The notes under the pieces are model-generated. The model was not told the origin of the DNA. It made no database searches and was given only the letters and a program-made list of their open reading frames with translations. A DNA stretch of 64,000 nt from Allolobophora icterica (Eukaryota > Annelida > Clitellata > Crassiclitellata > Lumbricidae), in contig OY744608.1 in NCBI GenBank assembly GCA_963556255.1, forward strand, positions 68,040,103 through 68,104,102. The letters run 5' to 3'. Each line of letters starts with the position of its first letter. The first letter of the stretch is position 1. Positions 33,727 through 63,485 of this stretch are shown in pieces. The position numbers and the translations under genes were made by a program.

Positions 33727-33880
33727 GTAGCCGATTGGTTAGAGCACTCGCCTTGTAACGCGGGTAGTATGGGTTCGATCCTCCTCCACTGAGACAGTTA
33801 CTGTGTAGGGACCTTGAGCAAGTCCTTCACTCACAATTGGTCAGTGCCACTGACTGATACTTGGTCGTTAGACAGTAGCA
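33727..33880 (+). mobile_element. SINE-A reference copy (tRNA-Thr-like)
   Basis: TAGCCGATTGG (A-box), anticodon loop CTTGTAA (TGT), GGGTTCGATCC (B-box), then 'GGGACCTTGAGCAAGTCC', 'TTCACTCACAATTG', and a (TA)n tail. Head and boxes indicate a tRNA-derived SINE, not a functional tRNA gene, since the acceptor stem is absent and many copies exist. Confidence 0.85.
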
Positions 33881-34007
33881 TATATATATATATATATATA
33901 TGTATGTATATATATATATATAAACGCAGAAATAATACTACTTGCATAATAACTATGTACCTACATACATATATGCACATGCTGGTCAAATGGTGTATAC
34001 TGGCACA

Positions 34008-34106
34008 TGTTTTGCAAATGTATTTTGTGTTTTGAATGTTTTCAATGTATTTTGCAAATGTATTTTGTGTCTTGCAAATGTAATTTGCAAATACATATGT
34101 AACATA
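34008..34106. repeat. GCAAATGTATTTTGTGTTTT minisatellite, left inverted arm
   Basis: Reverse complement of the array at 34740-35060. Confidence 0.85.
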
Positions 34107-34739
34107 CATACATACATACACATACACCTGTACATACATAGATACTTGCATACATACTTAAACATACACACACATATGAAGCACACATACGTACAGACTG
34201 CCGACAGATGAGAGTGTTACAAAACATGGCAACCACTTCATCTTACTTTAAAACGATCACCAAAACAAATCCCCCAACACGTAAGCACAACACATAAAGC
34301 CCCTAATATGTTTACCTCCGTGAAGTGCCATATCGGTCGGCACGTAAACACCCAAGTGCCAAGACGTTCGCTTCTTCGAGCGGCGCTCGCAGAAAGCGCG
34401 CTCGCTCCTCTGGAAGACGGATTAATCGACACGACAGAGTCTTTTGCTTATTCTGTCAGTCTCGTGTCTGTGCTGCGCTCTTCTCTTTGATCCAAACTCA
34501 TCACTAGGTGGCGATCAATCAATAAGAAGCGCTGGATGCACAATGCCTCGCACTACGAAGGCGCGATGCGCAGAGTCGGTCTCTATCCTAGCTGAAAAGA
34601 CAACGCAGACAACGACAATGACTGTTTTGACAACGTAATGTGCAACGCTTCAAACGAAAGAAGGAGGTGCGATGTCAGCTGTGCGAGACTTTTGACTCTG
34701 AGCAGCATGCATTTGCAAACCGTCTTAGAATGCACTTAG

Positions 34740-35060
34740 AATCCATTTGCAAAACACATTTGCAAAGCACAAAATACATTTGCAAAGGACAGTACATTTG
34801 CAAACTACATTTGCAAAACACATTTCTGAAATACATCTGCAAAATACTAAATTCATCTGCAAAACAAATTTCCAAAACACAAAATACATTTGCAAAATAC
34901 ATTTTCAAAACACAAAATACATTTGCAAAACACAAACTACATTTGCAAAGGACAATACATTTGCAAACTACATTTGCAAACACATTTGTGAAATACATTT
35001 GCAAAATACTAAATACATCTGCAAAACAAATTTGCAAAACACAAAATACATATGCAATCA
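34740..35060. repeat. ACACAAAATACATTTGCAAA minisatellite, right inverted arm
   Basis: About 15-18 diverged ~20-bp units. Several match the 34008 array in reverse orientation. Confidence 0.9.
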
Positions 35061-35462
35061 GTCTTAAAACGCACTTGTCTAGATCTGTAACATAGTCAGT
35101 CATAAGTACAACACCTACGTCAGTTACTTAAGATGTGTTAAATGTCCTCATGCATATGTATTTGGGTCAGGAATGCCTCTGAATCACTGAGTAATGCTTT
35201 TATAATGCTCGATTACAATTCATTCATTCATTCAGAAAATTACAATACAATTACAATTGATGCACAAATGCAAGTGAGGATTTTCTAGAAAGTCTAATAG
35301 CACTGACCCTTGTGGATCGGGGGGGGCATGTGTACAACCCAATCAACAGAAAATATTTAATTCTCCCTCTTAAATTTTTGCCTTTTCAATGCATTCATCA
35401 GACTTTCCTTTCTCTACATCAATGGTGTTGACAGTGCTCATTCACGCTATGCTAATTTTGTA

Positions 35463-35541
35463 AGAAGGAAAAGGACAAGTCCTCGTCCTCCAGAGGACTT
35501 GTCCTTACAAGTCCTCATCCAGGACTTGTCCTTGCCCTTTT
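35463..35541. repeat. Cluster of GGACAAGTCC-type inverted repeats
   Basis: GGACAAGTCCTC and GAGGACTTGTCC pair, with a second partial copy. Strong hairpin potential. Confidence 0.8.
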
Positions 35542-35944
35542 TAGTTGGCTCCATTCAAATAAGCAGAATGTTGTGCAATAATTCTGAACCATGTTCAAAT
35601 TACATAGCTTCGAAATGGTAGCAATCCTTTTCAACTGGATAGTTGCAATTCAAACATGTCAGCATGAAAGACAAAAATTTGGTTATAAGAATTTAAAGTA
35701 TTTATTCATTTGATCATACATCCATTAGATTTTGTGCATTAATTTGATCAAATATCCAGTTCTTGACTCTATAATGTTTGCTCCCCTGAATAGCTTGCTC
35801 TTAAAGTGTCAAATTACATTCACAATTAGGTTACTTCAATAATGTTGATGTGTTCAGAATATTACTCTCAGCAGCTCAAAAATTTGATGGAAAATCAGTT
35901 CAAAGGATTTAACAATAACCAAAATCAGAGGAAAAGATTTGACC

Positions 35945-36180
35945 TAAGCCAAGCATACACCAATTTTCATTCAGAACAATTTCCATTCAAAACAATTTCC
36001 ATTCGGAACAATTTCATTCGGAACAATTTCCATTCGGAACAATTTCTACTCAGAACAATATCCATCCACAACAAATTTCCATTTGGAACAATTTCCACTT
36101 GGAACAATTTCCATTCGGAACAATTTCCAATCGGAACAATTTCCATTCGGAACAATTTCCAATCGGAGCAATATCCATTG
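35945..36180. repeat. CATTCGGAACAATTTC minisatellite
   Basis: About 15 units of 15-16 bp. The RNNFHSEQF-type frame is a repeat artefact. Confidence 0.9.
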
Positions 36181-36559
36181 ATGTTAAACAACCCAAAAGC
36201 CACCATTCACAAAACGTAAATGCATTTTCTTGGTGAGCTTCCGAGCCGAAAACAATTTCTTCCGACAAAAACGACCAGACTTTGATAAATGTCGATATTT
36301 CCACTGCAATTTCATCGCAGACGTTAACCTCCCGACCAAAACCAATAACAACCAACATTCGATCAATCGAACGGTAAAAAATCCAATTAAAAACCGTCTG
36401 TGATGCTTGCTAATAATTCTTTAACACGCGCCTATGATAGCATCGTCTTTCACCGTCATTGATATCTTCGGTAATTTCGAAACTGGATACCCAGCCCTGG
36501 AAAACATCGCTTTTGTTTCCACCTACAGCTCATCCACTTAAATCTGCACTCGTATTAAT

Positions 36560-36712
36560 CGCGATACGGCATTGCCGTCAACTGCACTTATTAGAGAAAT
36601 TGCCACAGTGCAGTACCATCAATTGCACTTATTACAGAAATTGCCACAGTGGACACATATTACAGAAATTGCCACAGTGCATTACCATCAACTGCACTTG
36701 CAAAGTACCTTC
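36560..36712. repeat. ATTACAGAAATTGCCACAG minisatellite, left arm
   Basis: Three to four units in opposite orientation to the array at 37895-38345. Confidence 0.85.
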
Positions 36713-37429
36713 TTCACCTAGATTAATTGCACATTCTGGCAAGTACTTCAAATAAGCAGATTGATTTTCTCCAAATACAAGACATCTCTTCCACCCATAC
36801 AGCCACCACTCCATAAAAGAACTCTCCATTCATCTCAAACGCCGACATCCTTTCATGCTTTAACGACGAGCTGCACTGGTTCCCAATCACTTTTAGTACA
36901 CGCTCATTGTTAAAGCGTTACACTAAAAGGGTGGATTTGACGGGTTCTAAAGTGAAGCCAAATCTACAGAAATTCCAAATACCAACTGAAAGACATTATG
37001 GTCCCACAGACTGAAGCCTCTTGTATGAATTATGTTAACAGTCCTATACAAGTCATTAGCTCACACTGCAAAAGACATCACGTTTATTGCTTAGCAATAG
37101 ATCAGTAACCGCTCACAAACAAATTGGCACACAAACAACCAGTGTCCCTTCAGGGTTTTCTTGATGAAAGCTAAACCAATGCCAGCAACATTACCAGTCC
37201 TGTATTCAGGAATTCAACCAATCAATACATCTGTTAAAAGCTCCGACATTTGTGCAATCACCGTGCTTGCATAATTCACGTAAAATTCATCCGCAGCTTT
37301 TAAAACCACCAGCTTTTTTACAGCCACTAAATCTTGCATTCGTTCCGAACACACATTTCAGACACAACATGTTAAATCATATACAGACACGGCACAAAAT
37401 GGTCCAACGGTCACGACCAAAAAATGAAA

Positions 37430-37595
37430 GTGATGACCAATAATGTGACATCAACAGCATGAAATGATGGCCTACAATGTGACATAATGAATAGCAGCAT
37501 GACATGATGATCAACAACATGACATGACAACCAACAAAGTTACATGACAACCAACAATGTGACAAGATGACCAAAACATGACATTATGGCTAAAT
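37430..37595. repeat. ACAACATGACATGATGACCA tandem repeat
   Basis: Diverged 18-20-bp units between the two inverted arrays. Confidence 0.75.
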
Positions 37596-37894
37596 GTGAA
37601 ACACAGTATCTGTGCAACAAGTTCGCTGTTTAATCGAGTGCAAGTGGCATGGAGTGAGTGCCAACCAAGTAGGTTCTGAATGGCCACCGGCTCGATGCCA
37701 TCGACTGAAGCCTGTGGTTAGACACTGGTAGTGCTATAAAAATGGAAATAATAAATCTAAGAAATAGAAATCTAGGAAAGATCTCCGGTGCAGAAACTCC
37801 AAACAGAAACTGTCTATGGTAGAAGCGAGGCACTTGATAAGACAGTATTCGCGCAAATGAGCAATTACTCCAGGTGAAAAATTTCTCTAACAAG

Positions 37895-38345
37895 TGCATC
37901 TGATTGCAATGTCCTGTGGCAATTTCTGCAATAATCACATCTGATTGAAATCCCTGTGGCAATATCTGTAATATATTGCAGCTGATTGCAAATTTGCAAT
38001 GCCATGTGGCAATTTCTGTAATAATTTAAAATTGATTGCAATACCCTATGGCAATTTTTGTAATAATTTCAAAAGATTGCAATGCCATGTGGCAATTTTT
38101 TTTATAATTTCACTTGAATGCAATGCCCTGTGGCAATTTCTGTAATAATTTCAGTTGATTGCAATGCCATGTGGCAATTTCTGTAATAGTTTCAGTAGAT
38201 TGCATTGCCCTGTGGCAATTTCTGTGATAATTTCAGTTGATTGCAATGCCCTGTGGCAATTTCTGTAATAATTTCAAAAGATTGCAATGCCCTGTGGCAA
38301 TTTCTGTAATATTAGTTCTGCAATAATTTTCGTTGATTGAAATTC
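37895..38345. repeat. ~39-bp minisatellite (GCAATGCCCTGTGGCAATTT), right arm
   Basis: About 11 units with TCTGTAATAATTTCA linkers, inverted relative to 36560-36712. Confidence 0.9.
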
Positions 38346-38574
38346 CTGTGGCATTTTCTGTAACGTTATCCAAGTTCCCTCCTCACTGAAACCTACACTC
38401 ATCAACATTCCAACGGTCAAGGCCACATTTGCATGCAACGACAGAATCTGATACACTCTGACACGTATCATCGCCTTCTCATCTGCGTTTACTCCACATC
38501 ATCCATCTAACCATACAATCCCTTCTGCTACAATAACGTTCCTCCGCTGCTCGCTTCTGCAGCCGTCCGTGCTC

Positions 38575-38940
38575 CGTTTCTGCTACGGAGGCTGCGAACC
38601 ATCACCATCACCATCATCATCAAGCGCGCGCCTATATTGATTGGACATCCTCGTATACATATATGTTCCGAGACGCCGTACACGGCGGCGTAGGCAGCGA
38701 ATCGTATCAAGAAAACCATTCGACACCGACCAGCGACGGATCACGGCACCTGGGCACCGATTCCAGATCAAACGAGGCCGACAAAGACGCCGACACCGGC
38801 AGAGGGCGACAGTTCCGGGTGACGAACAATGCGTCAGCCGTGTCCCCGAATAGGAACGCGTTACGGAATGTGCGTCCGTCTCACGCTGTGGCCGAGTTTG
38901 ATGAGATCGGCCGTGTACGCTAACCCGGTTTCCGACGCAT
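38575..38940. promoter_or_regulatory. CpG-rich block 1
   Basis: High CpG density in otherwise AT-rich DNA. Carries an 86-codon plus frame (38663-38923), polar and unrecognised. Could be a promoter or 5' exon region of ARID1 or of an unknown gene. Confidence 0.4.
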
Positions 38941-39305
38941 TATCGACAGAACAATTACCTCATTTTGTAGGCGCCTTGTCACGCCTTCCGAAAAAAAAGA
39001 CAGCCAGGAGAAAAAGAACTCCAGAAAATAATGACAACGAAACAACCGTTTGATATAATTCAGCAAATGCTGTGCTACCCTGAAAAATCTGATAACTGAA
39101 AATCGCGAATTGAAACACATTTTCTAACTCACAATGAAAGTCGTGTTCAACGTTAATAATTTTTCAAATTCACCAACGAAAAAATAAATATTTACGTGTT
39201 ATAAGTAGCTTCAATATTTATACCAAGAAACATCTTTCAATTTCTGAGCAGCCATAATATCACGCAGAAAAAACGATCATTCGAGATACCAAGGTGCTAC
39301 ATAGA

Positions 39306-39480
39306 TGGTCACATACATACATACATACATACATACATACATACATACATACATACATACATACATACATACATACATACATACATACATACATACATAC
39401 ATACATACATACATACATACATACATACATACATGCATACATACATACATACATACACATACATACACCTACATATATAC
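39306..39480. repeat. (ATAC)n microsatellite
   Basis: Pure ATAC array. All long frames across it are artefacts. Confidence 0.95.
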
Positions 39481-39839
39481 ATGCATACATGCGCAATATA
39501 CATACAAGCAAGATCAAGATCCATCGCATTTAAATATGTTCTGTGGAGCTCCCTTATTCAGACACTCCAATCCGACCGAGCATACCTTCTCGCTCGAATG
39601 CAAACAAACAGTCTAGACTTCTATAGCGCCCGATTCCAGAACCAAAGTCAGCGGCGGCGGCAACATCCATTCTCAATTACACAAACGCAGCAGACGCTAA
39701 CAGCGACAGACGATAAGGACGTACCGACGATCTAACACAGAAACCAACGGCGCTAACTTATGCAGGTGCGCGTCCAACACGCATACATACACACACACAC
39801 CTACAAACGGATCGATCTATAAATAGCATAAACAATCAT

Positions 39840-40400
39840 CACCACCACCTCCTCTGCCGCCTCCTCCTCCAAATGCGACGCCGCCATCCGTGTACACACG
39901 CGGTTCCTATCTCCTTCCGTCCGTTCGTTCGTTCGTTCGTTCGTTCGTATGTCGTCGTCGTCATCCGAAAGCGCCCTCTCTCGACGGTTCGACCGTTCTC
40001 TCCTTCACACGCCAGACGCGGCCGGTTGGATGCGCGCCTCGTCTGAACCAAAAGTCTCGGGTTTTTCTCGCCCGTCTTCGACCGCCGGGCACAGACCAAA
40101 CGCACAACACTCTCAGCGGTACATGTAACGGCCGTACACCAGCCGTTGCCGCACACAATGCCAGCAGCGGCGGCAGCAGCGGCGGCGGCCGAAGCCCCGG
40201 CTGGAGGAGAAGCCTCAGCGGCGGTGGCGAGCGTCATAATACGACGCTCGGCGCGCGGCCGACTACAGCCAGTCGCTGCGTACCTGACTCTTGTAGTCCG
40301 GCCGTTGTCGGTATGGCACGCCGATGCGGTCGTAATGACGGGCTACAATGTGGAAAAGTACTGGTCGTTTGAGACGGTGCCGCTGCGATGATTGTGATTG
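39840..40400. promoter_or_regulatory. CpG-rich block 2, possible promoter or first exon
   Basis: CpG-dense with (CGTT)n and GGCGGCAGC repeats. A minus-strand 132-codon frame has an Ala run (A x9), a composition also found in ARID1 N-termini, but no conserved motif identifies it. I favour promoter/5' UTR. Confidence 0.4.
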
Positions 40401-41345
40401 TTGTTATTGTTGTCGAGAGCAATTAGTGTTAATTAATTCGTTTTTATGTAGGTTGTGTTATGTGTGTCTCGTGTGTGGGTGATTTGTCATGGACGGTTGC
40501 TTAGTAAAATTGTTGGGTAGGCCCTATTTTTTAACCCAAGGTGGATGTGATCATCATTCCTCGGGATGTTGCAAATGTCCAGAGAAATAAATGACATATT
40601 GATCGCCTATTTGGTGTTGTATGTTTTTAAATTATGCCCAAGGTAGAAAGGATCTCTCAGGATTATAAGCATTTCACACTAATTAGCTTTTTGCGCTGAG
40701 TATAAGTATTGTGCACTTCCAAGCATTTTACATTATATTAATACGGCCTACTACAAGAAAGCTACCAGGTTTCATACTCAAAGCATTTACATCGCTGAGT
40801 ATTCGTTCCTTGTACGTACAGTTGCTACAGGGACAAAGCTTAATTAATACGCAATATTTTCCGCTAATCGAACAAATCAGAGCTGAAGTCACGGACCTCC
40901 GTTGTTTAGAAGGAGAAAGACAGCCGTTCGTTTGCACAAGACAAAATTACACGCGGCCCAGGCGTCAAAACCTGACAAGCAATTGCTGGTCCTCGCTTCC
41001 CGTGTGCAAACAACCATGCGCCGAGACCGTCTTCATGCTTGGGAGACCTTCCCCTACCGCAGCTTCCTTTATGCCGCGCTGGAGTCGGTGGTGAGCCCAC
41101 AGCACGTAGCAGCTGACGACGGCAAACAGAAAGTAATCTCGACCCGCTTTATTATCGACTGTAGAAAGCGACTACTTTCGCTGACGCTAGGTGTCGCCGT
41201 GCACCAGAAACCGATAGTCGGATGAGTCAGCGAGCAGATGTGTCGCTGGAGGCGCCACTAGAGCGAGGATTCTGCCCGGTTCTTAGGCACGCTGTTGTCA
41301 CAATGAGCTCTAAGCAACAGGAAGAATGTCACTCGCGGATCTCAT
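40401..41345. other. No gene recognised
   Basis: Two overlapping plus frames (40711-41094 and 40902-41225) of moderate GC content. No domain or splice context recognised. Confidence 0.4.
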
Positions 41346-41351
41346 GTAAAG

Positions 41352-41601
41352 CAGCGGTTTTTAAACGGTGGTACGCGTAGCCTACCGCCAGGTTCCGCTA
41401 AATGGTACACGAACAAATTCTAAAAGATTACATTCTTAACATTATATATTAATTTTTAAATTTGTCTACCTACGGTCCTACGCTAATTGCAAGGAGACTT
41501 CACGCTCGCCTTTTGTCTTTTGTCTGGCCTTTGCTGGTGGTACGCTAACAGTCAATGTTTTTATCTTGTGGTACAATAAAAATAAAGTTTGAAAACCGCT
41601 T
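41352..41601. mobile_element. hAT-like MITE, 250 bp
   Basis: CAGCGGTTTTTAAAC start and GTTTGAAAACCGCTT end are inverted. ATGTAAAG / ATGTAACT flank it as an imperfect 8-bp duplication. GTGGTACG motifs inside both ends. Confidence 0.75.
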
Positions 41602-41931
41602 ATGTAACTCATACTCATTCCACCACAGCCCAAACACAGCCTACACAGGTCTGAAAAATATAGGCCGAAAATATTTTATGTTATATCAGGAATTTCTTTT
41701 ATTATCCCGAGAATCCAAAAACCAGGACAAAAATTATTATTGTTATTGTTGTTTTAGGCTTAATTACGACAATTTTATTGTTAATTATTAATATTATTAA
41801 TTAATAAATCCTCTAGCGCCTGTGCACAAAGCTTCAACCGATGGCGAACCAAAGCCAAGCCGTAACATCTAGAAGATGCTAAGAAATTGAAGTCGCCAGC
41901 ACTTCATACTCTTGTCTTCCTTTCAGGCTAT

Positions 41932-42308
41932 AGCTTAGGGCAATAGTTTTCACGATGTTTGGACAAGGGATCCTTATTTTTTCTAGGCATAGCTCGCGGA
42001 CCGAAGTATTTAAAAGTAAAATTTATCACTTAAAATTTAATTTTTAAAATAAAAGGCAGGCTATTTCCACAAAGGCGAAGACGAAGAGGACTATTATAAT
42101 ATGAATCACACAGTTGCAGACTGACTATAAGTAGTGTATGAATTTGAAAACGCAGACTGTTAATGTTAAAACCATGCAGTGTTAATGAATATTTTCAGAA
42201 CGCTCTCGCAGAACCCCGCCATATCCTTCGCGGACCCCTCTTTGTTCGCTGACCCCTCTTTGACAGCGGACTGTCCGCGGACAGTTTTACAAGCCCTGGG
42301 TTAGGGGA
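41932..42308. mobile_element. Degenerate hAT-like element
   Basis: Starts near TAGGGCAATAGTTTTC and ends near GTTTTACAAGCCCTGGGTTAG, with 'GCGGACCCCTCTTTG'-type interior common to hAT ends. The boundaries are uncertain. Confidence 0.4.
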
Positions 42309-42359
42309 CTGCCCTTCTATCTATTCTACAGTTGTGCAGATTATAATTATCATGGTAAC

Positions 42360-42605
42360 AATACACACACTGCCCATGGCCTCCTGACTGTCTCTGATAT
42401 GCATACTGCTACAGCTCAGTCCAGAAGCGTTGCCCATGTTGGGTCCACCAGCTGGAATCGAGCTTCTCGAGCTTCTCAGTTTGGCCCTCCAACAATTTCG
42501 CAAGCGCCTTAAGTCTGTATTATTCAACAGTGATTTCTCTGGTTCAGATCGGGAGCGCCACTGATAAGTTTATTCTTGAAGTGGCTCTTTATAAATGTCA
42601 GACTA
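42360..42605 (+). pseudogene. LINE 3'-end fragment
   Basis: Plus-strand CTCAGTCCAGAAGCGTTGCC encodes a TAQSRSVA LINE tail. Ends with GGGAGCGCCACTGA / AAGTGGCTCTTTATAAATGTC. Related to 53265-53715. Confidence 0.7.
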
Positions 42606-42654
42606 TAGTTACAATTATACACTCAGCCATACAAAAGTAGAAGCTATACATACA

Positions 42655-42900
42655 TACAAACGGATTAAAGGACGGACGGACGGTCTAGCGAGCTCATACG
42701 TGCGCATCGCTTCGGTTGTTATTTGACCGCGAGAGGTCGGTAGCGTCTCCTGTCACGTGAGTAATTCTCGAAACCGGAACTGTGCATGCATCGAGTTGCC
42801 GCACGCAAGAGACCTCGGTGTCGACAAATCAAAACCGGTTTCGGATAGTCTTGGATTTGACTGTTTCTATGTTTGGCGTCGATTAATGTTCGCGCCTTTT
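42655..42900. other. Moderately CpG-rich stretch
   Basis: No gene recognised. Possible regulatory DNA in the ARID1-TRIM37 interval. Confidence 0.25.
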
Positions 42901-43000
42901 GATCAATAAACGAAAACAATGAAAGAGCAATTAATCACATCGCAGTTTAATTATTCGTTAGAGTTAATTAAGAACTGTATGCGTGTATGTGTATACATGC

Positions 43001-43143
43001 AGGGTGAGAATTGTCGGGGGTTGGAGGTTCAACCCCCCCCCCAGTCTTTCTTAGGACCCCATAGTTAAGCCTTCATTGCACACCCCAACTCCACAAAAAT
43101 CAAAGTCTAACCCCCAGTCTTTTTTTCTACAATTCTCATACTG
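43001..43143. mobile_element. hAT-like MITE, 143 bp
   Basis: CAGGGTGAGAATTGT and ACAATTCTCATACTG ends. TATACATG / TATGCATG flanks (8 bp, one mismatch). Confidence 0.8.
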
Positions 43144-43469
43144 TATGCATGTATTTATTTATATATGCATGTCTCAATGGACTATTATTAATGAATTAGT
43201 AACTTCTACAGCGCCGGTGTCTAATGCAAAAGGCATCAGCCGATGGCACACCAAAACCAAACCATAATCAGGTCAATATCCAGAAAATCATTCTGATGAC
43301 ATTAATCTTTTATATCGACCTGTTAAGGTTGTTCATCAGTTTCTTCTCTCAGGCTTTTACTCGTTCGTTCATTCATGCACTCATTCATTCATTTATTCAT
43401 TCATAGCTTACGTTCGTTCTTCAATACACGCGTTCAATAAACGTCAGTATAAGTGCGTGTGTGAGTGCG

Positions 43470-44250
43470 TGCGTGCGTGCCAGCGCTGACGCGTCTGATC
43501 CCAGTGCGCATGCGTGTGCGCTGCCATTGTTTCCTTATGCGCCAAAAACCACATCCACGTTCGCTGTATTGGCTGATCAGAACTGATCGCTCAGGGTATG
43601 GACGATCGTAGCCGCATCAGGCAGGAGAAAGCGTCAAAGCATCATCAGCCCCTTCCTTCACCAGCCTCTGCAACCGGCTCCGTTGACTGCGGAGCACACA
43701 CGGCCAGGTGCCAGATGAATCATTACGCAGATCCCGACGACAATCGTACGAGCATCTAGCACGCACGCACGCGGCGGCGGACATAAATTACCGCATTTCT
43801 GACGCACACGGCTTTCCATAGATTCGTCTTCACCACGTCGATGCAGCTGGCCAGCTGCGCGGCGCTGCGGCAATTTACATACATTGGTGGAGCAGGAGCA
43901 GCGCTGGGCCCTGCTGTGCGAGTGCTGCTGTGGCGACCGGTCGGCTCTCTCCGTCCGACCGACAGACCGACGGTCTGCGCCCTAGGGACCGGCCGATAGA
44001 CGCGAGTGTATGCACGCCTGGGTATCGCGCGCGGCCCCAGCCGCTAACGAGATCGGCTGGCTGAGCGGAGCTGGCTGCGTCGTTGTATGCGGTACGAACT
44101 TGACTTGGCTGCCTGGTGAGACTCGCTGTAACGACCGCTGCTCAGACGAGAAAGAGAGAGAGGGGGACCACGGTTGAGGGCGCTGAGCGGGGGGTGGGAG
44201 GTTGAACAGGGGGAAGGGCGATTAGTCCGTACAAGGAAACGAGAGGAGAG
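43470..44250. promoter_or_regulatory. CpG-rich block 3, candidate TRIM37 promoter
   Basis: The longest CpG-dense block in the window, about 1.5-2.3 kb upstream of the TRIM37 start codon. Contains repeated CGACCG/CGGTCG motifs. Promoter role is inferred from composition and position only. Confidence 0.4.
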
Positions 44251-44497
44251 TGGGGTTAACGACGCGAGGAAAAGAGTTAACGAGAACGTAGAAATGCGCT
44301 CAACGATTTCTGACGGTTTTGGAGTCGAATGGGGTCAGAAGGTCGTTGAGGTCTGATAAGTGCCATTGTCTGCTACACGTAGACTGCTGAGGTCGAGCAA
44401 ATGAGGGAGTAGGCATTTCGTTCCGTTGCAAGAAAACGCGAGAAAGAGTTGGCAAATGAGGCCATTTGGAAATATTTAAGCTGTAGATGCCTATGTA

Positions 44498-44556
44498 TCC
44501 ATCCATCCATCCATCCATCCATCCATCCATCCATCCATCCATCCATCCATCCATCA
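44498..44556. repeat. (ATCC)n microsatellite
   Basis: Pure tetranucleotide array beside a LINE end. Confidence 0.95.
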
Positions 44557-44584
44557 CAATGTCCGTCCGTCCATGCATCCACAG

Positions 44585-44860
44585 GTACATCATCATCAGC
44601 AGCATCATCATCATCAGTTTTTGACGCCTGCCGTTTGGCGGCGGTGGGTACGAATAAATGATCTCCATTGTCCTCGGTCATTTGTCAAGTCTATAATAGC
44701 TCCCTTTAGTGTTAGTCCAAGTTATGTTATGCCCTCAGTTATATTATCTATCCAGCGCAGTCTTGGTCTGCCTTTGCGTTTTTATCCTTCGAATCTTGCA
44801 TGTAGTGCACTGATGTGTATGATTTGTCGACCTTACCTTATGGAAAATAATGTAAAGTAA
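44585..44860 (-). pseudogene. LINE reverse-transcriptase C-terminal remnant
   Basis: The minus strand encodes RKGRPRLRWIDNI and has a (GAT)n tail near 44590. Same family as 16866-17140. Confidence 0.7.
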
Positions 44861-45049
44861 AATTCTGAAATTCTCAGCGCCACAAAAAGTCACGTCACAT
44901 AGAACACAGCTTAACGCCAGCGCTATATAATTTCAAGTCCATTGTTTTGGGTGCTCGACAGTGGCGATCGTGAATGGGTTGGTGCCCTACCCTTGGCCTT
45001 CGATTGGCGCTTTACAAGTTTGGAGTTATAGATTGCCTTAACGACAGTG

Positions 45050-45315
45050 TTAGTGGTCAGTTTGCTGAACTGTCAATCGAGAGGTCGGGAGGGGGTTAAA
45101 TCCCTGCCATGGGAGAATTGGGTTCGAGAATGCTGCTCCACTTGCGACTCCTAGCCAACCCAGCTGCAATGAGTACACAAACCGTACACTGTCGGTGGAA
45201 AGATGAGACGGCGAGGGAGAGGATTAGCCACTCGCCCTCATGATTATGCTAAGTAAATGAAGTCGCTAACACTTCATACCCATGGCTGTCATTCAGGCTG
45301 GCTTTAAGGGACAGC
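45050..45315 (+). mobile_element. SINE-B copy with (TTC)n tail
   Basis: 'TAGTGGTCAGTTTGCTGAAC', body GTCGGTGGAAAGATGAGACG, ending GCGCTTCTTC. Its tail expanded into the array at 45318-45412. Confidence 0.85.
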
Positions 45316-45317
45316 GC

Positions 45318-45382
45318 TTCTTCTTCTTCGTCGTCGTCTTCTTCTTCTTCTTCTTTTTCTTCTTCTTCTTCTTCTTCTTCTT

Positions 45383-45412
<30 letters not shown>
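45318..45412. repeat. (TTC)n microsatellite
   Basis: Expanded SINE-B tail. The poly-Phe frame is an artefact. Confidence 0.9.
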
Positions 45413-45413
<1 letters not shown>

Positions 45414-45761
45414 TCCCTCTTCCTCCTCCTCCTCCTCTTCCTCTTCCTCCTTCAAAAGCGGACTCCTTCAGTTTTAGCTATAAATTTCTTGAGTTGTCCA
45501 AGCTAGTGAGTAAGTGCAGGCGCTATAAGATACGACTTGTGCCGATCAGAACGCGTTTAAGCCGGACGGTATCCTTGGGCCAACTGAATTAGGTGTACTT
45601 GACAACCAATCAAAATGTTTGCCTGGCGAGGAACGACATCCGGCGAGAATTAATAGCCATTTTCCCATTAAATTTCGTCAATTTAGTGTTTTCGTAATTT
45701 TATTTGTCCTGTTGCATGAGGCTTTAAAATATTGTGAAGCCTCTTTTAGCGTAATTTCGCT

Positions 45762-63485
<17,724 letters not shown>

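Noticed and set aside
33727..33790. tRNA-Thr gene
   Set aside because: Good A- and B-boxes, but the acceptor stem is not formed and the sequence continues into a repeated SINE body found many times in the window.
38663..38923. 86-codon plus-strand gene
   Set aside because: Polar frame in a CpG-rich block, without recognisable domain, clear splice context or homology that I can name. Noted only as part of the CpG block.
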